Assembly: GCF_000382305.1 (NCBI RefSeq)
Contig: NZ_KB908021.1
Coordinates: forward strand, 62,001-126,000
Direction of reading: 5' to 3'
Source of the DNA: Vitreoscilla stercoraria DSM 513
GTDB lineage: Bacteria > Pseudomonadota > Gammaproteobacteria > Burkholderiales > Neisseriaceae
Length of the DNA: 64,000 nucleotides
The position numbers were made by a program, and so were the translations under genes. Below the pieces are notes generated by a model that saw only the letters and a program-made list of their open reading frames with translations, was not told where the DNA came from and made no database searches. Below, piece by piece: positions 35,901-43,339 of this stretch (its first letter is position 1; each line of letters starts with the position of its first letter).

Positions 35901-37376
35901 TTCTAATGCAGCGCCAAACTTGGGCAAAAAGTCCTCTGCACTGATACCTGCTTCTACCATTTGCTCCAATTCAGCTGTGGTGACACCCATAGATTTAGCG
36001 GCAATACCCATGGCAGGAGTCAAGCGCTCACCAATTTGACCACGTAGCTCTTCCATTGAGACTTTGCCTTTACCCGCAACTTGGCTTAATGCTAAGAAGA
36101 CACCATTGGTCTCATCTGCGCTCAAGTTCATAGCGGCAGCAGCCGTGGCCACACCCTCAAATGTCTGCTTGGTTTCCTCTTGGGTCATGTTCAAGTCTTT
36201 GGTAGCAGAAGCAAGTTGCACAAAGCCATTTGCGGCTCCCATCATCTCTAAACCCAATTGATTGGCCACATTTTTCACATACTCAAACTGATGTCCACCT
36301 TCTTCTACACCGTCGAATGCATAATTGAAGCGTTTTTGGATGGCTTCAAACTCTTGGGTTTTTTGCAATACCGACTGAATGCTGTTTCTTAGCATGTCAA
36401 AACCAATGGTCACACCTGCAATGGCCATGGCTTGCTTGCCAATGTTTCGGATAGATGCGGCAATCGGATTCAAGCTGCTTGGTACTTGATCACCTGTACT
36501 TCTGAGTCGTGCCAAGCGCTGTCGATACAGCTCAGTGGCTCTTGCCAACTCCTCATTGGTCAAAGTGCCACTATCACGCAAACGCTCGTATGATTCAGTC
36601 AATTGTGCAATTTCACGAGCGGCTTGGTCGTCTACATCCAAACCAAGGCGTACACGATCAGAGGCTACGATACGCAAACGTTCGGCTTCACCATTCAAAT
36701 TGGCTAAACTTCGTTGGTATGACTCCGTTGCTCTTGCCAACTCTTCATTGGTTAAAGTACCACCATCACGCAAACGCTCGTATGATTCAGTCAATTGTGC
36801 AATTTCACGAGCAGCTCGGTCATCCACATCCAAACCAAGGAGTACACGGTCGGTTGCCACTTGATGCAATCGTTCTGCTTCAGCCGTCAACGCAGTCAAT
36901 TCAGCTTGTGCTTGAGCTGCTTGGGCTGTTAACTGTCCATACTGAGTACCAAGATTGGCAGTCGATAGCCCTGCTTGTGTCATTGCATTGCGATTTTGCT
37001 GTAATTGTTGTTGCAACTGTCGATGTTGTGCTTGAAGACTTTGAGCAGCTTTTTTAGCCTCTTCAAACTGAGCTGATAGTTCTGGAGAAGGGTTTTGCCG
37101 CATCTGAGTGGCCAAGGTATTCACTTGTTGTTGGGCTTGATGGAACGCTGAGCCAACTTGATTGGTTTGTGCTTTGAGTTCACGAAATTGTGTAATCAAA
37201 GCTTTTTTATTGGCCAATTCATTGAAAGTAGATGAAAGCGCTTGTGAGCGTTGGCGTAAATCAGAAGCATCACCGCCCAAGCCTTCAATCTCATTCGATA
37301 AGCGCTGAATATTATTAATGCCTGCAACTTCTGCGCTGATTTCAATACCTGCCTGAATATTATTTGCCATGCTCAC
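32958..37376 (-). CDS. Tape measure protein
   Basis: The 1472-residue protein is the longest in the prophage. It is almost all helical and coiled coil, rich in Gln and Ala. Around residues 340-540 it has the tape-measure N-terminal domain (NVANQLGLEMMGAANGFVQLA, LALSQVAGKGKVSMEELRGQIGERLTPAMGIA). It sets tail length and threads the tail tube; its size fits a tail of roughly 200 nm or more. It contains a 63-residue tandem repeat early (two units with RVxLGLDVDDxAAREIAQLTESYERLRD) and a second repeat of about 130 residues around 860-1120. Confidence 0.93.
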   Translation of the reverse strand: MSMANNIQAGIEISAEVAGINNIQRLSNEIEGLGGDASDLRQRSQALSSTFNELANKKALITQFRELKAQTNQVGSAFHQAQQQVNTLATQMRQNPSPELSAQFEEAKKAAQSLQAQHRQLQQQLQQNRNAMTQAGLSTANLGTQYGQLTAQAAQAQAELTALTAEAERLHQVATDRVLLGLDVDDRAAREIAQLTESYERLRDGGTLTNEELARATESYQRSLANLNGEAERLRIVASDRVRLGLDVDDQAAREIAQLTESYERLRDSGTLTNEELARATELYRQRLARLRSTGDQVPSSLNPIAASIRNIGKQAMAIAGVTIGFDMLRNSIQSVLQKTQEFEAIQKRFNYAFDGVEEGGHQFEYVKNVANQLGLEMMGAANGFVQLASATKDLNMTQEETKQTFEGVATAAAAMNLSADETNGVFLALSQVAGKGKVSMEELRGQIGERLTPAMGIAAKSMGVTTAELEQMVEAGISAEDFLPKFGAALEQVFAGEAAGNAATLNGQINLLKNQFNEMLNSLGQGGMADAAITVMQDIGEAMRWLETQMAASPLTGSYQDKVVSAYEGIKELALGIYEVFSTVTEQIDNTINAFTGLGGASEAEFSLMRASVEGGNVLIGAFRDGIEVVKISIEILAGVASKRFAQIARGLALITFGDLSKNFSETAQKLEADAQKHFGKAQESALAFESKASEAARRMTETQSERFKRLERESKAAYQQAANEAIAAAKSAQEAQHQANAAIGTDAEETAAKQAAEAQKAANAARVAAVRAEQDWTEAHQKIGGTAEEVTKITEPMRQAGLASQTTTAQLKQVSEALADAKGAALGLGLNLRGAASDVNPALDLVTEKIVKLQTGFHELEASGTNASWLVREAMGKMLETAGNPADIEAVKQKWREFGESGAMSALDVEKGLIQAELKLQDLKNTLTPIDLAFQNTTANATNISEALIGAKAAAQTLGVDINTAMSTPSVTMLQAAANAEKLKIGFDDLKASGANAGVVVRGAVDALLQAAKSEADIDLAKAKIKEFGQTGAMSVRDVEQGLINANMRLNDIKNTLNPVNQAFQKLGLQTKAAMGLAAKDLQAAFENVKNSGEASTESLKEGFKQAADASLASGDIQHQTWVRNQAAIYGYEVSIDNAGRASLQLASDVAASNAAQQAATQQTTESLKQQADATEGIKTATDQATSSASSYKAITYAMFDRNVINNAEAYKNMIDAVRDRMDLFNGTDVRKFFKEYNRLVDVYVQQVKRAQDATALLNQKIEEGTVNQKDLAEATATTTVNMGKLDSTTLENLNNAIDQARQKIQSLRDEAEGTRAELEAELASLQGDESKRDALEQQAKLRELNAKLQEAETAQNSQAIGDYRDAIKLQKQIYSEKQRQAQLEKERAQQQAETERLTAEQQILQEQSNQSVEIRVGEAQISTDSIANGAQQITAALQAAMNGRDQRVIDEALKQLVTQIQNELKRGGR

Positions 37377-37428
37377 ACCAACAATGTTCCGATAATGGCA
37401 GTATTATTCGGTTTTAGAGGGGGAGTTA

Positions 37429-37452
37429 GTGGCTTGTTGAATGTCAGTGCAT
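37429..37452 (-). promoter_or_regulatory. Late-promoter-like element upstream of the tape measure gene
   Basis: On the minus strand: ATGCACTGACA, five bases, CAAGCCAC, 52 bases upstream of the tape-measure start. Two of the 17 conserved positions differ from the other prophage copies. Confidence 0.5.
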
Positions 37453-37536
37453 CTACACATTTTGCTTTAAAAACAAAGCAACTTTGAATAATGATTTATC
37501 ATATGTGGTGAAATTTTAAAAACATGGATAGAAATC

Positions 37537-38268
37537 ATGATTAATTTATATGAATTACTAAATATCAAACCATCATCAAATCAAAGCCAAATTCAACAAG
37601 CATTAAACAGAGCGGCTGAAAAAAGATTGCTTTCAATAGAACAATTGCAAAAAGTAAAAAACGTTTTATTGAATGAAGATAAACGCTCTCAATATGATGC
37701 TGCTTTATTTGTTGCATATCCTGACTTAAAAATTCAGGTCGAAACAGAATTACAGGCTCACAATGATTTGTTAGAAAAACAGCAGTTGGCACGTCAAAAA
37801 GAACAAGATAAAAAAGAGCGCATCAAAAAAGTAAAGTCAGTTGTGAACAGTGGTTTGCAGCAGGTGCAGCAGGTTGCTGAACAGATGAATGAAAAGAAAA
37901 CGCTTGAAAAAACATACAAGCGTTCTAAAGAATACAAACTACAAAAGCTCAAAACCCAATTACAGGACAAAAATATGGTGTCCTGTAATAAATGTGGAGA
38001 AATAGGTAGACCCGTAATCAGAGGAAATATATTGATTACATTCATTTTACTTTTATGCTTCATTGTGCCTGGTATTATTTATATGATTTGGCGTCGAGGT
38101 GGGAAAGTGTGTTCTAGGTGTAAAAGCAATGACGTGGTTTACACTGCTAGTGTGCAATTTCAGCAACAATTCAATCAAAAAATAGCAGAAACTATATGCC
38201 CATTTTGCAGTGAAACCATTTTAAAAAATGCGATTAAGTGCAAGCATTGTCAAAGCAATCTTACTTAA
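37537..38268 (+). CDS. J-domain-like, zinc-ribbon membrane protein (cargo gene)
   Basis: The 243-residue protein faces against the tail genes. It opens with a J-domain-like helical module (NLYELLNIKPSSNQSQIQQAL, DKRSQYDAALF) that lacks the HPD tripeptide needed to stimulate Hsp70. A basic coiled coil follows (about 75-145), then a CNKCGEIGRPVIRG zinc ribbon, a transmembrane segment (LITFILLLCFIVPGIIYMIW), a second CSRC pair, and a final CPFC-CKHC ribbon. The role is unknown. It ends with an inverted uptake-word terminator, which suggests that it came from the host family. Confidence 0.75.
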   Translation: MINLYELLNIKPSSNQSQIQQALNRAAEKRLLSIEQLQKVKNVLLNEDKRSQYDAALFVAYPDLKIQVETELQAHNDLLEKQQLARQKEQDKKERIKKVKSVVNSGLQQVQQVAEQMNEKKTLEKTYKRSKEYKLQKLKTQLQDKNMVSCNKCGEIGRPVIRGNILITFILLLCFIVPGIIYMIWRRGGKVCSRCKSNDVVYTASVQFQQQFNQKIAETICPFCSETILKNAIKCKHCQSNLT

Positions 38269-38276
38269 GTACAAAA

Positions 38277-38306
38277 AAAGCGTCCTGTATTTTTACAGGA
38301 CGCTTT
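38277..38306 (+). terminator. Inverted uptake-word terminator after the J-domain-like gene
   Basis: Perfect 13-base arms (38277-38289 and 38294-38306) with a TTTT loop, each containing AAGCGTCCTGTA. It is the only complete inverted pair of this word inside the prophage. Confidence 0.75.
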
Positions 38307-38322
38307 CATCTAAACCAATCGC

Positions 38323-39069
38323 TTAATTGGTTTCTGTGAACGAGTAGGGTGCATTGCTGCCTGATTTGATGACATTGCCTGAAAAAGACGACTCGGCAAA
38401 CTCATCACTGAACCAATCAATTTCAGAATCAGCGCCCACAGACATGTGTGGAATGTGCAAAATACCGGTTTTGCCTGTGACACGGTTTTCACCGACAACA
38501 CGCACTTCCAAGTCCCAAGAAGCCACTGTACCAGCATCAATTTTGAAACCTTGTTTGTCTTGGGTTTTGAACGATACTTTGATTGCAGAACCTTCAGCGA
38601 CAGTCGAACTGGCTTCTAAAATCATAATCATGCCCAAATCAGCATTAATCTGATAAGCCGTTTCATCAACATTGGCATCAGCACTGTTTTTGACTGTCAC
38701 GTCTTCAATCGCTGTTTTACCCAATGAATACCATTGGCCTTTTTTGCCAATCGTCACCAATTGATCGGCAATGGTTTCAGCCGCCTGAGTAAACACACTG
38801 TCTTGACCCATCAAAGCCAAAGCCAAGTTTTGGCGGTCAAAGGTATCGCTTTTCAAAGTCACGGTGGTCGGTTGCGGTGTCACCACGCTGTCTAAAGCCT
38901 GACCAACGCTAGTGCGCTGCTTGCTGACGCGGGTTTTGGTTTCCGATTCAGACTTCAAGGCCAAACTGGTCACATTGCCCACATCCACAAAACCTGAATC
39001 GGCAATATTGCGATTGCGGATAAACGTTTGACCTACAAAAATCAAACCATTGTCTTCTTGTCGTGCCAT
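38323..39069 (-). CDS. Major tail tube protein
   Basis: The 248-residue protein has the shape of B3-like tail tube proteins: an N-terminal FVGQTFIRNRNIADSGFVDVGNVTSLALK, a beta-rich body, a central VTVKNSADANVDETAYQINADLGMIMI and an added C-terminal Ig-like part (SWDLEVRVVGENRVTG). It lies upstream of the tape measure. No separate tail chaperone with frameshift is obvious between them; a cargo gene fills that gap. Confidence 0.75.
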   Translation of the reverse strand: MARQEDNGLIFVGQTFIRNRNIADSGFVDVGNVTSLALKSESETKTRVSKQRTSVGQALDSVVTPQPTTVTLKSDTFDRQNLALALMGQDSVFTQAAETIADQLVTIGKKGQWYSLGKTAIEDVTVKNSADANVDETAYQINADLGMIMILEASSTVAEGSAIKVSFKTQDKQGFKIDAGTVASWDLEVRVVGENRVTGKTGILHIPHMSVGADSEIDWFSDEFAESSFSGNVIKSGSNAPYSFTETN

Positions 39070-39115
39070 GATTGGCTCCTATTTAAAAAAGATTTAAAAC
39101 TGTTTTAAAACACTG

Positions 39116-39571
39116 TTAATTCAAGATTGTGGCCACAGATGTCACAAAACTCAGTGGATACAAAGCAAAACCATCGTTGTATTCAATCGGTGGCGCTTGT
39201 ACCTCTGTAAAAGGCTTAACCACCAAACTCGGTACATCAAAGCCTTGAAAGGCTTTTTTAATGGCGGTTAAAACTGCGCCTACTTCGTATAGATTGGATT
39301 TACCACCTTCGACATAGCGGGAACAATAAGCAAACGTAAAATTCAGTTCGCTGACTTGGTTTTTGCCTTTGCTTGCACTGTCGGTCGGTGTATGGCCTCC
39401 AAAAATCACATACACCGCACCGTGCAAGGGGGACATTTGACGCTTTTCACGCACGCCCGCCATCAAAACTGCCAACTCACCTGCTTCTTTTACTGCCTTC
39501 ACACCTTCTATCGTGGCCAAACGTTCTAAAATCGTCGGATACACAGCCAACATGTTGTCGTGCATTTGCAT
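39116..39571 (-). CDS. Tail completion/terminator protein (Mu gp37-like position)
   Basis: The ATG at 39571 preceded by GGAAATTG gives 151 residues; it sits 2 bases from the previous stop. Content such as YPTILERLATIEGVKAVKEAGEL and GAVYVIFGGHTPTD resembles DUF1834/gp37-type tail terminators, which cap the tail and join it to the head. The assignment is from position and general similarity. Confidence 0.65.
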   Translation of the reverse strand: MQMHDNMLAVYPTILERLATIEGVKAVKEAGELAVLMAGVREKRQMSPLHGAVYVIFGGHTPTDSASKGKNQVSELNFTFAYCSRYVEGGKSNLYEVGAVLTAIKKAFQGFDVPSLVVKPFTEVQAPPIEYNDGFALYPLSFVTSVATILN

Positions 39572-39572
39572 G

Positions 39573-40019
39573 TCAATTTCCAATCAAACCGTTTAACCAA
39601 TCGTCCAATAAATCTGCAACATCCTCATAATCGTGCTTGGATAAGCCCAAAAATGGTCGAGCAGGCATGTTTTGAGTGCCTTCTTGATGAAAGCGGGCAT
39701 ATGCCATATTCGAGCCGACTATCACGCTGCGTGCTGATGCAGCATGAGTAATGCTGCGCATCAACATGCCGCGATTGACCAATAAAGAACCTCGGACTCC
39801 GCCTTTTTTATTGCGTTTTGCACGCAAAGTACTTTCAGACAATGCTGCCCATTTTTGGCCACTGGCATCTTTTTTCTGATTGGATATGCGCAAACGGGTA
39901 CTGCTTTCCAAAATCCCACCAACGGCTGACATCACCGGCTTTAAATCAGACATCTGCTTTGACAAATTCGTCAAACGCTCACTGATGGGGGTCAAATCTG
40001 CGGTAATGATCAGACGCAT
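39573..40019 (-). CDS. Phage virion morphogenesis protein (Mu gpG family)
   Basis: From the ATG at 40019, directly after the previous stop, the protein has 148 residues. It shows the signature of the virion morphogenesis family: ISERLTNLSKQMSDLKPVM, GQKWAALSESTLRAKR, LVNRGMLMRSITHAASARSVIVGSNMAYARFHQEGT and MPARPFLGLS. It is involved in head-tail joining. Confidence 0.9.
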   Translation of the reverse strand: MRLIITADLTPISERLTNLSKQMSDLKPVMSAVGGILESSTRLRISNQKKDASGQKWAALSESTLRAKRNKKGGVRGSLLVNRGMLMRSITHAASARSVIVGSNMAYARFHQEGTQNMPARPFLGLSKHDYEDVADLLDDWLNGLIGN

Positions 40020-40021
40020 GG

Positions 40022-40435
40022 CTATAAATCCACAAAACTTGCCCAAGTATCAGGCTGATTCGGCAATACCGAACACTGTGATGGATTGGTCGTGGTGGGT
40101 GTGGCAGTGGCATCTAACATCTGTGGATTGCGCACCACATCACGCAACCAAGTCACTGCTTGCTTGTAGCGGTCTTCGATGATTTGAGTCACCGCATCGT
40201 CATACAAGTAATAACGGGCAATGTCACAAACTTTGATGACCAAGACTTTGGGCATGGGTGTTGCCAAAACCAAAGCAGCGGCCTGTAAATAGGCGTTTGC
40301 TTCGGCTTCAGCATCAGCCATTGCACGATTCAAGACCACGTCATTGATTTGTTCATAACGCTCACGATCGGTACGCTCAATCAATTCACGTTCGCCAAAG
40401 CGGTCTAACATGTCTTGCTTCGTGATGATGGCCAT
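40022..40435 (-). CDS. DUF1320 family head-completion protein (Mu gp36-like)
   Basis: The 137-residue protein is a typical gp36: ITKQDMLDRFGERELIERTD at the start, MADAEAEANAYLQ, VLVIKVCDIARYYLYDDA, and a variable C terminus. These form the head-tail connector ring. It is 2 bases from the capsid gene's true stop. Confidence 0.9.
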   Translation of the reverse strand: MAIITKQDMLDRFGERELIERTDRERYEQINDVVLNRAMADAEAEANAYLQAAALVLATPMPKVLVIKVCDIARYYLYDDAVTQIIEDRYKQAVTWLRDVVRNPQMLDATATPTTTNPSQCSVLPNQPDTWASFVDL

Positions 40436-40437
40436 AA

Positions 40438-41423
40438 TTACACTGTCACCGTTGCAAGCAAATCAGGGCGCAAAACTAAAGGCAAGGCATTGGATTGAGC
40501 ATGCAAAGACCAACCTTTGTCATGCTGTAATTTCTCACGGCTAGCGTAATACGCCAAAGCCTTGGTATTGACCGCAGAAGACATGTCAGCAGGCGCGAAA
40601 TACTCAGCAAAGGCTTTACGCGTACCCAATGGCAAGATGATCCTTTGTTGGTTGCAATGTCTGCATCAGTGCCAAACTCACCATCGTACTGAATGAATTG
40701 CACACCATTGTGTTCAAAGCTGATGTGGTTCAAAGAGCCTTCACGATAAGTCGCACCGTCACGATAACGTTCATACAAGGCTTTAATAGAGTCATGGTAT
40801 TTCAACTTTTCCATGAATTCGGCACCGCACAAACACACCCATTTACTGACCATTTCACCTTTGAGCTTTTTGCGCAAAGCAGTGATGGTTTGGTCAATCT
40901 TGCCACCGACTTTGGTGCCATCATTGCCCAAAGCCCACGATTGTGGGGTACGAGTCAAGCCAAACTCCGCATTCAAATCAAACAAGACATCGCCATTGGC
41001 ATCCAAAATCAAGCCTTGCAACGCACCCAACGCCAAATGCTCACGTGTGTATTCAAGGTCAGATTTCATGTCTGCCAATTTGTCATTGACCGTTGACTCC
41101 ACTGTTTGCGCTTGCGTGGTGCCAAAACCACGGATGTTTTGGACATCTTCTGCCAAAACCACATCATCTTTAGGCAAATGGGGAATTTTGAAAGACTTCA
41201 TTTTGCGTGTGCGGCTGATTGATGGATCACCTTGGCTGCCACGCTCTTTGGATTGAACCAAATTCAATTGGCCTTCTTGTTCTTCCACATTCACATAAGT
41301 GGTACTCAAATACACCGGCTTGAACAATTGCAAATCGCGGATTTGGGTTGGGGTGACTGGCAAAGCATTCACAGCTTCAGTCATCGCTTGCACGCCAAAG
41401 CGTGCGTCATTACTCAAAGGCAT
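40438..41423 (-). pseudogene. Major capsid protein, frameshifted
   Basis: The 5' part (41423 to about 40640) encodes a phage capsid E-type major head protein (MPLSNDARFG, VYLSTTYVNVEEQEGQLNLV, WVCLCGAEFMEKLKYHDSIKALYERY, DGEFGTDADIATNKG). It then runs out of frame. The true C terminus (LPLGTRKAFAEYFAPADMSSAVNTKALAYYASREKLQ) is in the -1 frame, ending at 40438. The break is at about 40635-40645, where one base seems missing after AAAGG. The total length of 986 bases is one short of 329 codons. The gene is either broken or there is a sequence error. The out-of-frame tail reads to a stop at 40476. Confidence 0.85.
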
Positions 41424-41442
41424 GGTTGTATCCTTATTTCAG

Positions 41443-41799
41443 TTAGGCTTTAGGTGTGCCGACATACACAATGCCGAACGAATCACCTTGTTCAATCAAA
41501 TCATCCACGTCTTTGGGCGCTTGTTCTGTCGAACCCAAAGCAGTGGCAATGGCCGCTTCGCTGACGTGATCCAAATTGATGATGCAGTTGTGAGGCTGAA
41601 CCACCACTTTGCCATCTGCTTCATCGGTCAAAGCCACCAATGGCTTGGTACGCAAGGGATAATCCACCAATGCACCAGCTTTGGTGTTTGCGGGTGCGGT
41701 GACCGACACACGGGTCAAAGGCGTGGCTTCGTATTTCAAAATATCGCCAATACCAATGCCCAAAGTGGCAGGATTGGTTTTGGTTACATAGCTAGACAT
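41443..41799 (-). CDS. Capsid-associated protein, probable head decoration
   Basis: The ATG at 41799 follows AAAGGAGCCAACT and gives 118 residues starting MSSYVTKT. It is small, beta-rich, ends in GIVYVGTPKA, and lies between scaffold and capsid, the usual place for a head decoration or stabilisation protein. Longer open frame upstream is only overlap with the scaffold gene. Confidence 0.7.
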   Translation of the reverse strand: MSSYVTKTNPATLGIGIGDILKYEATPLTRVSVTAPANTKAGALVDYPLRTKPLVALTDEADGKVVVQPHNCIINLDHVSEAAIATALGSTEQAPKDVDDLIEQGDSFGIVYVGTPKA

Positions 41800-42217
41800 A
41801 GTTGGCTCCTTTGTTGTGGCGGGCTGCTGCATCGGCAGCCAAACCTGACAGCTTGCCGTCTTGAGGCGTTGGCTGTGGTGGTTGGTGCAAGTCATGTAGC
41901 AAAGCGTGTGGAATGCTCGGTTTGGCGTCAGAAGGCTTCAAATCGGCAATCATCGCTTTGGCATCATCCGCTTTGGCTGACAGCAATGCGCCATAAGTCG
42001 CTTGTGACACACCGGTAAAACCTTTGCCATCTTCTGCACGCTTAAAGCCTGCTGCTGACAATTGCGCGTCCACCGATGCTTCTTGCGCTGCTTTTTCAGC
42101 TTCGGCTTTTTCAGCTTCAAGCGTCTTGACTTTGGCTTCTGCATCGGTATTGGCTTGTTTCAAAGCCTCTACATCTGCTTTTAGTTGATTAAAAGCCTCT
42201 TGTTCTTCTTGCGTCAT
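41792..42217 (-). CDS. Nested scaffold protein from an internal start
   Basis: The in-frame ATG at 42217 (residue 183 of the protease-scaffold, MTQEEQEAFNQ) is preceded by AAAAAGGATGAGGC, a stronger ribosome-binding site than most genes here have. It would give a 141-residue free scaffold with the same C terminus. This matches Mu gpI/Z and lambda C/Nu3, where protease-scaffold and scaffold share one frame. Confidence 0.75.
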   Translation of the reverse strand: MTQEEQEAFNQLKADVEALKQANTDAEAKVKTLEAEKAEAEKAAQEASVDAQLSAAGFKRAEDGKGFTGVSQATYGALLSAKADDAKAMIADLKPSDAKPSIPHALLHDLHQPPQPTPQDGKLSGLAADAAARHNKGANYV

Positions 42218-42763
42218 TGCCTCATCCTTTTTAGGTTGGTTTAAATCAGACAGTGCTTTGGCACTGGTATTGGCATCGACCCCCACAGCCGTAAATGAAA
42301 CCTCTCGCACGACACAATCCCGCCAAATTTCCACAGGACCCACCACTTGATGGCCATTGACGGCCAGTTTTGAACCGGCTTTCACTAGCTCCATCCGTCC
42401 CGCTTGCACATACACCGACATTTCCCAGGGAAAGCCTTCATCTGAGTCTTTGGCGATGGCTGAGCCATGTTCATTGCTGAGCAAATGGCCATTGACGCGC
42501 AAACCTTGCTCATCAATCGTGATTTGAGCCGCGCCCGCAGGGTGCACATGCTCATGCAAAATAGCAGTGGTGGATTTGAATGTGATGTTGTCAAAATCAA
42601 TGACAACCGTTTTATCAAAATAATTGAATGGGCGGCCTGAATTGCCAATGCCTGAGAACTTGCGCAATTCATCAGGTTTGGCAGATTGAAAATCCACATT
42701 GATGCCACTAGAGAGCTTGGCACCAAGTTTCGGAGATGGGGGGGTGGGGGTTTTCGTATTCAT
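41792..42763 (-). CDS. Head maturation protease and scaffold (Mu gpI-like)
   Basis: The 323-residue protein combines a protease domain (about 1-175) with a helical scaffold domain (about 183-323). The protease part has ILHEHVHPAG, FPWEMSVYVQAGRMELV and VVREVSFTAVGVDANT, the layout of Mu-type gpI proteases. The scaffold part is a long Glu/Ala-rich coiled coil (ADVEALKQANTDAEAKVKTLEAEKAEAEK). It overlaps the decoration gene by 8 bases. An internal start yields the scaffold alone (next entry). Confidence 0.85.
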   Translation of the reverse strand: MNTKTPTPPSPKLGAKLSSGINVDFQSAKPDELRKFSGIGNSGRPFNYFDKTVVIDFDNITFKSTTAILHEHVHPAGAAQITIDEQGLRVNGHLLSNEHGSAIAKDSDEGFPWEMSVYVQAGRMELVKAGSKLAVNGHQVVGPVEIWRDCVVREVSFTAVGVDANTSAKALSDLNQPKKDEAMTQEEQEAFNQLKADVEALKQANTDAEAKVKTLEAEKAEAEKAAQEASVDAQLSAAGFKRAEDGKGFTGVSQATYGALLSAKADDAKAMIADLKPSDAKPSIPHALLHDLHQPPQPTPQDGKLSGLAADAAARHNKGANYV

Positions 42764-42793
42764 GCCCCATTGTGCAGGGAATGGTTATATGGC

Positions 42794-42836
42794 GTGTCTT
42801 GGTGCGTGTCAGTACGTTTTTAGAAGACCAAGACAC
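42794..42836 (-). promoter_or_regulatory. Late-promoter-like element upstream of the capsid operon
   Basis: On the minus strand: ACGTACTGACA, five bases, CAAGACAC (42817 to 42794), 30 bases before the protease gene. With CTGACA read as -35, TATAAC lies at the correct 17-base spacing, so this copy could be a usable promoter. A 9-base inverted repeat, GTGTCTTGG and CCAAGACAC, frames the element. Confidence 0.6.
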
Positions 42837-42983
42837 TTTTTGACAAGATGCCCAAACTGAATACCCCATTAAATGCCCATTAAATTCACTCAGGATGCAA
42901 AGTATAGGGCTTGGGTAGGCTTGGGTATTGATTTGGGTTTTAAAGCCCTCTACGGGCTTCTGTGAGCGTTTTTGAATAAGCAT

Positions 42984-43006
42984 TAAAAAAGCCCTTGATG
43001 GGCTTT
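42984..43006 (-). terminator. Minus-strand terminator after the head operon
   Basis: AAAGCCC and GGGCTTT arms with a 7- to 9-base loop and six T on the minus strand. It closes the lysis-terminase-portal operon; the capsid operon restarts at the element downstream. Confidence 0.8.
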
Positions 43007-43030
43007 GAGTGAAAACTTGAGTTTGGGTAC

Positions 43031-43339
43031 TTAATTTTTGTAGCGTGGATCTATTTTCAATTGTTTTTGTAATTCAGGTTCAAATGCAGCAATCCAAGTA
43101 TTGTCTTTGGCAGCATTCAAAATCAAAGAACAAACCAAATTAAAATCATCAGCACTCAATTCTGTTAGATTGATTTCTTCCAACACCTCAAATTCAAATT
43201 CAGCCCGTTTAAACCATTCAGCGCCCAATTGTTTAGACATAGGCTCTTTAATGGCATCAAATACAGCATGCGCAGCTGGACCATTCAACTCCAAGCAATC
43301 GAAGTTATCATTCGGAGTAATGTATAAAAAACCAATCAT
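43031..43339 (-). CDS. Small acidic protein coupled to the minor head protein (possible immunity)
   Basis: The 102-residue protein is acidic (EFEFEVLEEINLTELSADDFNLV) and starts within the stop of the minor head gene (ATGA overlap). No such gene is needed for head assembly in Mu. Small acidic proteins directly after toxin-domain genes are typical immunity proteins. No family is recognised. Confidence 0.6.
   Translation of the reverse strand: MIGFLYITPNDNFDCLELNGPAAHAVFDAIKEPMSKQLGAEWFKRAEFEFEVLEEINLTELSADDFNLVCSLILNAAKDNTWIAAFEPELQKQLKIDPRYKN

Noticed and set aside
40625..40650. Programmed -1 frameshift in the capsid gene
   Set aside because: The sequence at the joint is not a typical slippery heptamer and no stem follows, so a one-base deletion or a sequencing error is more likely.
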